Part shown: piece after piece, positions 53,135-64,000 of the stretch
Numbering within the stretch: position 1 is the stretch's first letter
Layout of the letters: each line of letters begins with the position of its first letter
Source: Boothiomyces macroporosus
Taxonomy: Eukaryota; Chytridiomycota; Chytridiomycetes; Rhizophydiales; Terramycetaceae
DNA length: 64,000 bases
Assembly (NCBI GenBank): GCA_027604185.1
Contig: JADGKB010000001.1
Span: 62,001 to 126,000, forward strand
Reading direction: 5' to 3'
Position numbers and translations under genes: made by a program
The notes under the pieces: generated by a model
The model's database searches: none
What the model saw: only the letters and a program-made list of their open reading frames with translations
Told to the model about the DNA's origin: nothing

Positions 53135-53393
53135 ATGTCCGAAACGGAATCAGAAATGGTAAAGTTGAAACAAGAATTCGAACAACTTGTTCGTGAATAT
53201 AACCAGCAATCGAACGTAGATATCGAGACTTACTTGAAGCAACGAATTGAATTGCTTCATGAATATAATGAAATCAAGGATATCGGGTAGCTTTGCTTAA
53301 TGTAGACAGCAGCTATTGGGAATCTGTGCAGAAAAGTATGGAACTACTGTAAAGGAAATGTACAAAAAATACGAATTGGATTTGGAAGATTAA
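53135..53393 (+). CDS. SWI5: Swi5/Sae3-like recombination accessory protein
   Basis: Exons 53135..53286 and 53306..53393 (19-nt intron gtagctttgcttaatgtag) encode 79 residues. The product is MSETESEMVKLKQEFEQLVR, EYNQQSNVDIETYLKQRIEL, LHEYNEIKDIGQQLLGICAE, KYGTTVKEMYKKYELDLED. LLHEYNEIKDxxQxLLG and the ending KEMYxxYxLxLED are the signature of the Swi5 C-terminal domain. Swi5 pairs with Sfr1/Mei5 and stimulates strand exchange by Rad51 and Dmc1. The intron hides this short gene from simple frame searches. The stop is followed directly by TAAATTG, overlapping AATAAA. It diverges from paralogue A of the expansin-like genes over 293 bp. Confidence 0.88.
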
Positions 53394-53503
53394 TAAATTG
53401 CATGATTGTAGGAATGGATTTTGATTTCTTTTTGAAGGATTGATGTCTGAGAGGTTTATTGTACTGTTCAGAGTTAAAACCAAGTTTAAAAATTACAGCT
53501 TTA

Positions 53504-54523
53504 TTAATAGAGGTTGAATATCAGTAATACTAAACTCGAAATTTGTCTACCAACTGCACTACTCACTATCACAGTAGGTGCCTGCTGGGAATAGATTGGA
53601 GCACTTGGATTTGTTGTTGCTGGATAATTCATCATTGTAGCTTGGATTGCACTGGTTGTTACTTTGGCAATTTGTTCAGTTGTAGTTGGGTGATATACTT
53701 TTGTAGTAGTTTGAACAGTTTGTTGTGTAGTGGTTTCTATTGGCTTTGCTGGTTGAACAGGCTGAACCGGTGGAGGATTATTTTGTACTGGTGGTGGGTT
53801 GTTTTGAACTGGTGGTGGGTTGTTTTGCACTGGTGGAGGATTGTTTTGTACTGGTGGTGGATTGTTTTGAACTGGTGGAGGATTTGGCTTTGGTGCTGCA
53901 GCAGGTTGTTTACCGAAACATGCACCAGACTTGCAGCCAGCACCACAGTATGATGCACCATTACCGCAATAACCGTATGCAGAACAGCACATTCCAGCAG
54001 CACATCCTCCATTTGAATCACAGGCAGAAGGAGCAAGTTGTGCAACAGGCGCTGGTGCTTGAGGAGGAGTTTGTTGTACTGGCGCTTGAGGTTGCGGTTT
54101 GGCAATTGGTGCTGAAGGTGAAGATCCTACCGCACCTCTTCCAGGCGGACAAGAGACAAAGTCCCAGTCTACTTGGATTTTACCCATATTTAACGCATTT
54201 TGAACTCCGCCAGTCAACTCTACAAACATTTGAAAACTAAGATCCACTCCAGGTCTACTTGGCAGCTTATCAGCAAACAACCCAACTGAAGTCTTTCCAT
54301 TAAAGTTTACTTGAACACACTGTCCACATTTAGACCCGTCATACGCATCAGTGCCTACAGCAACAAAGTAATTATGATCAATTGGGTCATTTCCACAACT
54401 TCCAATGCCAAACGGCCCTGGGGATGAGATTGCAGCATATCCTGGCACAGGACCATAAAAAGTCGCTGCACCTGAAAACCCAGCAACGATACCAGCAAAT
54501 ACAAGAGATAGTAAGGAATTCAT
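53504..54523 (-). CDS. Secreted expansin-like (DPBB) protein with chitin-binding domain and proline repeats, paralogue B
   Basis: Single exon, 339 residues. Signal peptide MNSLLSLVFAGIVAGFSGAA, then the DPBB domain (TFYGPVPGYAAISSPGPFGI, DPIDHNYFVAVGTDAYDGSK, CGQCVQVNFNGKTSVGLFAD, KLPSRPGVDLSFQMFVELTG), a Pro/Gln linker, a chitin-binding type 1 domain (GGCAAGMCCSAYGYCGNGAS, YCGAGCKSGACFG), six NPPPVQN repeats, a Thr-rich stretch and a hydrophobic tail SAVGRQISSLVLLIFNLY suited to GPI anchoring. It aligns end to end with paralogue A over the first 130 residues. It has no intron where A has one, and gained the Pro repeats and anchor. A cell-wall role is inferred. The stop overlaps AATAAA. Confidence 0.88.
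   Translation of the reverse strand: MNSLLSLVFAGIVAGFSGAATFYGPVPGYAAISSPGPFGIGSCGNDPIDHNYFVAVGTDAYDGSKCGQCVQVNFNGKTSVGLFADKLPSRPGVDLSFQMFVELTGGVQNALNMGKIQVDWDFVSCPPGRGAVGSSPSAPIAKPQPQAPVQQTPPQAPAPVAQLAPSACDSNGGCAAGMCCSAYGYCGNGASYCGAGCKSGACFGKQPAAAPKPNPPPVQNNPPPVQNNPPPVQNNPPPVQNNPPPVQNNPPPVQPVQPAKPIETTTQQTVQTTTKVYHPTTTEQIAKVTTSAIQATMMNYPATTNPSAPIYSQQAPTVIVSSAVGRQISSLVLLIFNLY
53768..53888 (-). repeat. 21-bp coding repeats (NPPPVQN), about six copies
   Basis: On the plus strand the unit reads ggtggaggattgttttgtac plus one base, with variants gtgggt and gaact. They encode a proline-rich spacer in paralogue B. Period is exactly 21 bp. Confidence 0.9.
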
Positions 54524-54851
54524 TATAGACTCTAGGTAGTTGGTTACTTGAATTCCTTTTTTCTTTTATACCATTTTAAAACAAATGGGGGGACCCTGAC
54601 CGCCATCAAACAGGGGTTAGTGGTGCAAACGAGCCTGCCGGTAACCAATGGTGCTAAATGAAATCCAATGTAGTACAATACACCAGAAAGGATATTTTTC
54701 ATTAAGGTCCTTTATTCAGCTATCAATTTACTTCCACGACCGCAATTTACCGTTTCGTTGCAAGTGCAAGAATTAACTGTCTGGGAGAAACAAGCGCGGC
54801 TTATTGCGTAATGGCAAGCCATCCAGAGATTCAGAATTGGCTGATGAGGTT
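54524..54851. other. Intergenic region, 328 bp
   Basis: Promoter of paralogue B (minus) and 3-prime side of the GNAT gene. No gene, RNA or clear repeat recognised. Confidence 0.4.
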
Positions 54852-55361
54852 TTATTGGAGATGATTATACAAGACAATCTGGCCTGAGGCTTTAAATTCT
54901 TCTTTACGGTCACCAGTGTATTCAACTGTCTGGAATCCTAATTTGTGATACCACTGCACCAACCATTCTTTTCTTCCATCACATTCAGTTCGAATCAAAT
55001 GAATGCCAGATTTCAAGGATTCTTGTTCAAGAAACTTTAAAAGCAGAGTTCCGATTCTTGCTTTTCTATATTCTTCTTTGACCATAATATGCATAATGTA
55101 TATTTGCGGCGAGTCGCAAGGGTTAAAGTAAGGTGGATAGCCAGTTCCGGCCATCAAGTAGCCAACTAATTTGCGATCTGTTTCTGCTACAAAGATGCGT
55201 TCACTCTTTGGTTGCTTGAAATCTAGAGACATCATTGATTCAAAGTTCATTTCATGTCCACCGTTTAGTTCTGTAAGCAAAGCAACATCAGATGGGACCG
55301 CTGGTCGAATACTTACGTCAGAGACCATTTCAATTATGGATTTCCCCTTGCTTTTATCCAA
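54852..55361 (-). CDS. GNAT-family acetyltransferase (second)
   Basis: Single exon, 169 residues; the second Met (MVSDVSIRP, 55328) is an equally plausible start. The GNAT fold shows VSIRPAVPSDVALLTELNGG, IFVAETDRKLVGYLMAGTG, motif A IYIMHIMVKEEYRKARIGTL followed by LLKFLEQESLKSGIHLIRTE, and motif B WLVQWYHKLGFQTVEYTGD. The acetyl-CoA loop is R-K-A-R-I-G, slightly off the consensus Q/R-x-x-G-x-G/A in having A-R at the first Gly. Substrate unknown. It is not closely similar to the GNAT at 4384. Just upstream (55372-55389) lies a perfect four-unit heat-shock element. CAATAAAACC overlaps the stop. Confidence 0.78.
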   Translation of the reverse strand: MDKSKGKSIIEMVSDVSIRPAVPSDVALLTELNGGHEMNFESMMSLDFKQPKSERIFVAETDRKLVGYLMAGTGYPPYFNPCDSPQIYIMHIMVKEEYRKARIGTLLLKFLEQESLKSGIHLIRTECDGRKEWLVQWYHKLGFQTVEYTGDRKEEFKASGQIVLYNHLQ

Positions 55362-55935
55362 ATTTCAAATGTTCTTGAACATTCCCGAAATTATTTGTGC
55401 TCGGAAACACAAATATCACAATGATTCTAGAGTAGCAATCGTTCACCAGATTACACAGCAGTGATTCAGCAGGACTATTGTAAATCTGAATTTAAGATTG
55501 AATGAATATCAATAGAGGTAAACGAAATAGGTATGTTGAAAACTGTTCTGCTGTGCTTGCTTACTGCTGGCCAAGTCTGGCACCTATCCCGAAATTAACT
55601 CACCTGTACACCAGTTTCTACCCAAACCTATCAGGCATTAGGCATTATTCATAGGCACAATTCCATCATATCTTTAGCGTTTTCCAATTTGCTCTCCATT
55701 GGTCGATAGAGTTCCTCCCAAAAAAGTCTGGCTGGTGCAAGATATAGATACTCAGAGTCTATTTCGCCCATATATCTCATTGTTCGGCCGCATTGTGAGT
55801 CATGTTAGTAAACTTGATCTGCCGTTCCTAACTTAGTGGGATACACCATCCGCAAAGCAGCCACTCCGGGTTTTTTCCGTGCTAAAAAAGTGGAAAAAGT
55901 TTAAAGCTTTTTCCATTACCCTTTCTGAGCAGTTC
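55362..55935. other. Divergent intergenic region, 574 bp
   Basis: Between the GNAT gene (minus) and the ABCC gene (plus). Besides the heat-shock element it may contain the 5-prime untranslated region of the ABCC gene, in which a frame without ATG is open from 55879. No other gene seen. Confidence 0.4.
55372..55389. promoter_or_regulatory. Perfect four-unit heat-shock element
   Basis: The sequence TTCTTGAACATTCCCGAA consists of TTC-nn-GAA-nn-TTC-nn-GAA without mismatch, the binding pattern for heat-shock factor trimers. It lies 10 bp above the first Met of the GNAT gene and about 550 bp above the ABCC gene. Function is inferred from pattern only. Confidence 0.6.
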
Positions 55936-59896
<3,961 letters not shown>

Positions 59897-59933
59897 AAAC
59901 TATTTAAAATATAAATAAAAAGCAAATTATTAA

Positions 59934-62900
59934 TCAATTTTCGTACTTTGTCAAATCCAAAGTCATGGTTTTGCTTGTACCTTCGCCAATATCCTTGTAG
60001 ATTCCGACAAGAGAATCTGAATCTTGGTAGAACCCACTCTTCAAACTGATGACAATGAATTGGAAAGACGGACCTTTTTGTTTTTTGATATAGTTGAGAA
60101 CTTTTTGCACATTAGTGTTGTCCAGAGCTGCATCTACCTCATCAAGAATGAAAAATGGCGATGGTTGGTAAGAATGGATTGCAAATAGCAATGCCAAAGA
60201 TACAATGGTCTTTTCGCCGCCAGACAAGAGTTCCATTTCTCTAAATCTTTTCATTGGCGGCATAGCATGATATTTGATTCCATCATTGTACGGCTCATCA
60301 GAATCTTCGAGTGACAAATACGCAGTCCCACCAACAGGAACATTTGCAGATTTCGTCAGTTCTTTGTAGATATCATCTATTGTATCAGCGATATGTGTGT
60401 AGCAGCGATGGAATAGAGTATACCTATGTCAATCAAATAGTACCTTTGCTTTTTGATTTCTTCAAACTTTTCTTTGGCTTCTTTGGCTTCGTTCCGTGCT
60501 TCTTCAAATTCAAGATTAGTTTCTTTTAATTTATGATTGATTTCATCCATTCTAAATTAGTATTGGTAAACCTTTCAGATGTGCGAATGCTTGGTGCTAA
60601 TCTCTCAATCTCATCTTGAATATCTTTCAAATTTTGTTCAATTTGTTCCAGGAATTGTTCGGATCCATCCTACAGTTAAGTTCAATTACTTTTTTGAATT
60701 CATTGGAAAGTTCTGCATAGTCTACCGTTATTTCCTGCATATCAACATCGGCATCGAAAGCAGGGTTGAATTCGGCCAGCGCCAGATTCTTCAAACTGGA
60801 ATCAACAAGAGGAATATCAACTTCTTGCAGTTTACAGCTTCTTAATATTGCAATTTTTTCTGCTTTTAACAGTTCTAATTGTGCTTCTCTTTTGCTAATG
60901 CTTTTGTTTGTAGCTTGTATTTCAGTTTCAATTTCAGAATTCTTTTGTTTGAACGCTTCCATTTCTGAAACTATAGAGTTTAGTCCGTTCTTGGCAGCTT
61001 GCAGATCTGTAGTAAACCCATCAATTTTTTCACGTATGCCATTGATTTTCTGTTCAAATTTAGAAATATCACCTTCCACTTTTTGTAATCTTGATTCTAG
61101 AGAAGCGGCCGTTTCTTGTGTATGCTTGATACGATGGTCTAAATCCTGCAACCGCTTTTCATCAAACAAGATCATGTTTTCTAGTTTGATCTTGGCAGTT
61201 TGATATTCAAGTCTAGTTTCAACTGATTTTTGCAACGAATCACTGTATATCTGATGGTAAGCTCGGATATCTTCAATCCCTGTATCCTGACAAAACTCTT
61301 TGAACACCATAATTTCTTGAGCTTTGATGTGATCATCAATTTCATGCATCTCATTTTGTAAATCTATAATCGTCTTTTTCTTAATTTCCTGATCTCTTTC
61401 GTATTCTTCTTGCTTCTTTTGGAGCTCTTCAAGTTCTTTTGTCTTGTCACTGATTTTTGAAGTCAAAATTAATGCTTCTTCTTGGAATGATTCAATTTTT
61501 CTTAGCAGCCCTTCCGTATCAAATGAATCTTCATCTTGCAATTTACGCTTTCTCGTTTGAATATCTAATAGATCGTCCATGTACTGCTGCTTTTTAGCAA
61601 GTAGTTCTAAATTAGAATATTTTACCTTCAACTTCCTTTTCTTGCCATCTTTTAGAAGAGCTAGCATCTCCGCTACCACCTGTAATCATACCCGTCTTGT
61701 GGAACACGGTACCCTCCAACAATACAACTTTAACTGATTTGTCAAATGCCAAGTGTTTAGCAACAGACAGGTCTTCACTAATCATTGTGTTGCTAACTAC
61801 ATACTTGATTGCCTTTTCATAAACTGGCAAGTATTGAAGGACATCAATGGCTAGTTTAGCACCATTGTAATTTCTGTATTTATCGTGAATTGGTTTCGTA
61901 GATATAGTATCTAGAGGGATAAAAGTTAATTTTTCCAATCGTTGTTCTTTGAGGTAATTGATACATTCAATAGCAGTCTTTTCAGTATCTACTACAACCG
62001 AATCCATTTGTTTTCCCATAATAACAGATACAGCTTGGTCGTATTTTCTTTGGTTCGGCTTGCAAAGATCAATAATCTTTCCTTTGAATCCCGGAAAGAG
62101 CGTCCTTAAGGAATCTATTGCTTCTTTGAGCTTCTTTTTATGTCTGGTAGACTTTTCTTCTTGTTTAGCCTGCAACAATTTGTTTTGTACAACTTCAAGC
62201 TTTTCGTGAATCTGGATTTCCTTTTGAGCCAGCATTTTCCTTTCGGACTCCAACTCGCTCTTTTCTTGCTGTTTTGATTCTAATATTTGTTGATTTTCAT
62301 CCAAGACTATATTAGAAATAATTACCTTTGGATACTTTGGCAAGATTTTTTTCCAACAAGCGCTTTTCATCAGTCAATACAGTAAAATCGATTGGTTTAT
62401 CAGTTTCCTTCAAGGTTTTTAGTCTCGTTTTGATATTCTTTACTTTGAGATATTCAAGTGCCAAATTTGATTCAATCTCTTGCTTTTTTTGCTGGTAAAC
62501 AGCCAATTGCTCTGGATTTAATTGTATATCATCTTGGTTCAATTCATCCATCTTTTTTGCTATGTTGTCCAAATCTTTTTTCAACTGAGCCAAGTCTTGT
62601 GTTTTTGTTTTTTGATTAGACAGTAAATCCGATAGTGATTGTTTAGATTTTGCCACTAGAGAGCTCAAGTGTTTTTGTTCTTGAATCAAGTTCACCATAG
62701 ACAATTGCTTTAACTCTTGATTCGCAGTATTGATTTTCTTTTCATATAGCAAGACTTGCTTTTGATATTTGGCTTGCTGCTGGGTCAATTCCTTCCTTTT
62801 TGTATTTGTTAATTGGCCTTCAAGTTTTTCCTTTGATTCCAATTCTTTTTCCAAAGCAGTGGAATTTTGCTTTAATCGCTGCTCCAGATGATACAACTTC

Positions 62901-63662
62901 CACAGATGCAACAAGACAATCTTGATTAATAACAGTTACTTGATCTTGTTTTTTTGAAATCAAATTTTGATATTTTTTCATTTCGCGCTCTTGCTCCTTG
63001 TATTGCTTTAGCTGAATATTGATATTCTTTTTCTTGTTGTAATTAAGGTTTGTATTTTCTAGTGATTTCTGCATTTCTTGCTTTAGCTGCTCATATTCTT
63101 GCTTGTATTCCAAAGAACCGCTAATCTGTTCAATCAACCTGGTCAAGTCCTTTGGAGATTGCGAAGAGATCTGATTAGCTAAAATTTACTTGTTCAATAT
63201 CACCCTGAAATACCAAAAAGTTTCTTGCTTTCACCAGAATATCCTGATCACCAAGCACTTTCAAATAGTTGGCAAACGTAGTCGTCTTGTCATTGATTTT
63301 GTAAACACTAGAATTTCCTGTTGGTTATCAAGAAAATACCTTGGACGATTCTCTTGAAAGTCAAATCCCCTTCGTCTGTATCCAACACACAACTAACGTA
63401 GCATTCATCTTGAATCCCATCATTATAAATCAACTCTTGTAGCTGAGCTGATCTCAATTGATTGGTTTTTATCCCCAATACGAACGAAATCGCATCCATC
63501 AAGTTAGATTTCCCTATTTTTATATATCAAGTACCTGATCCGTTTGGCCCGATAATGCAGGTAAAGTCATTGATAAAATCAATTGTATGGAGCCTGTATT
63601 AGCCACTTTTACCCTTTGTATGACTTGAAATTGAAGAGACTGATTTGTTTAAGTTTACCCAT
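59934..63662 (-). CDS. SMC1: Cohesin subunit SMC1
   Basis: Eleven exons: 63662..63613, 63593..63535, 63513..63340, 63317..63190, 63170..62940, 62920..62326, 62306..61626, 61606..60690, 60669..60572, 60551..60444 and 60423..59934; 1,176 residues, introns 19-22 nt. The N-terminal ATPase half begins MGKLKQISLFNFKSYKGLHT and carries Walker A CIIGPNGSGKSNLMDAISFV. The first coiled coil starts FQGDIEQISSQSPKDLTRLI (diagnostic for SMC1). The hinge spans about 500-680 (VVVDTEKTAIECINYLKEQR, HKTGMITGGSGDASSS). The C-terminal half has DEPYNDGIKYHAMPPMKRFR, ELLSGGEKTIVSLALLFAIH and FFILDEVDAALDN (Walker B). It pairs with SMC3 in the cohesin ring. The start exon was found from the motif and is not near any earlier ATG. 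It converges with the ABCC gene, 37 bp away. Confidence 0.95.
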
Positions 63663-64000
63663 TCAAGATCAGATTGTCCGAAAAAAGTTTGAATTCAGAC
63701 TCTTTCAAATTCAGCTTTTAAAACTTTTAAAGTTTAAATGTTTAATGAATTCTAGAATTCGTAATGTTGAGCATTTTTGTTTCCAAATACAACTGCAGAA
63801 TTCTAGAATCGATGACTACTGACTTTTCCCTATCTGTATATCGACCAATCTACTAAATCTATTATAAACGTTCCAGTGATATTCCGAAATACTCTTTAAA
63901 AACTTTGTCGAAATTATGAGTGTAAATTCAATCCCAAAGTAAAAAAGAATTTAACCAGATTATTCCTGATTAACGTTTATTTTGAAAACAGTTGGACTGA
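63663..64000. promoter_or_regulatory. SMC1 upstream region with two EcoRI-type palindromes
   Basis: GAATTCTAGAATTC (63747-63760) and GAATTCTAGAATC (63798-63810) are nearly the same palindrome, 51 bp apart. Each contains TTCTAGAA, half of a heat-shock element or a generic palindromic factor site. The rest of the region to the edge shows no gene. Function is inferred. Confidence 0.45.

Overview
This window is eukaryotic nuclear DNA, AT-rich and very gene-dense. The gene set points to an early-diverging fungus or close holomycotan relative that still makes a flagellum. Fungal signs are Ett1, Efm7, a Dma-type FHA-RING ligase, a Hir3-type histone chaperone, tandem DUF3455 wall or secreted proteins and chitin-binding expansin-like proteins. 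Flagellate signs are a centrin and a CatSper-like one-domain cation channel. The species cannot be named from the sequence. The standard genetic code fits throughout. I saw no tRNA, rRNA, transposon or CRISPR array.

The most striking property is gene architecture. By joining conserved protein segments I placed about 93 spliceosomal introns. All but two are 19-23 nt long (most 19-21), begin with GT (mostly GTA), carry a TAAC/CTAAT-like branch sequence 4-8 nt from the end, and end in AG. Every spliced model listed is an exact multiple of three. Intergenic gaps are also tiny: convergent genes are often 15-50 bp apart, and in about 16 genes the stop codon overlaps or touches an AATAAA hexamer. 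Uninterrupted reading frames therefore badly misrepresent the genes, and exon coordinates are given for each spliced gene.

Layout. 1-3121: claspin/Mrc1-like N-terminus (window edge), a 52-bp promoter duplication, centrin, and a TRF/Tbf1-like telomere-type Myb protein. 3148-8094: a 27-residue WLKENG ankyrin-like repeat protein, a GNAT acetyltransferase, a DUF4804-type protein, Rlp24 and a small orphan. 8122-18616: an F-BAR protein with four SH3 domains, an XRCC4-like protein, and a 2,301-aa class II myosin heavy chain. 18664-26760: a small membrane protein, Hir3/CABIN1, an LST2-like protein without FYVE domain, and a helical-repeat protein. 27147-35210: a B-box protein with novel KEFVP repeats, a seven-helix receptor, 5-aminolevulinate synthase and the CatSper-like channel. 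35391-45092: FHA-RING ligase, ABCG half-transporter, F-box protein, coiled-coil protein and V-ATPase subunit a. 45124-54523: tandem-DUF3455 protein, Efm7, Ett1, mitochondrial GluRS, proteasome beta-3, small secreted proteins, two expansin-like paralogues and Swi5. 54852-64000: a second GNAT enzyme behind a perfect heat-shock-element array, an ABCC transporter, and cohesin SMC1.

The genes do not form a pathway cluster; neighbours look functionally unrelated, as expected for compact eukaryotic chromosomes. Several concern chromosome maintenance (Mrc1, TRF-like, XRCC4-like, Swi5, SMC1, Hir3), which I treat as coincidence.
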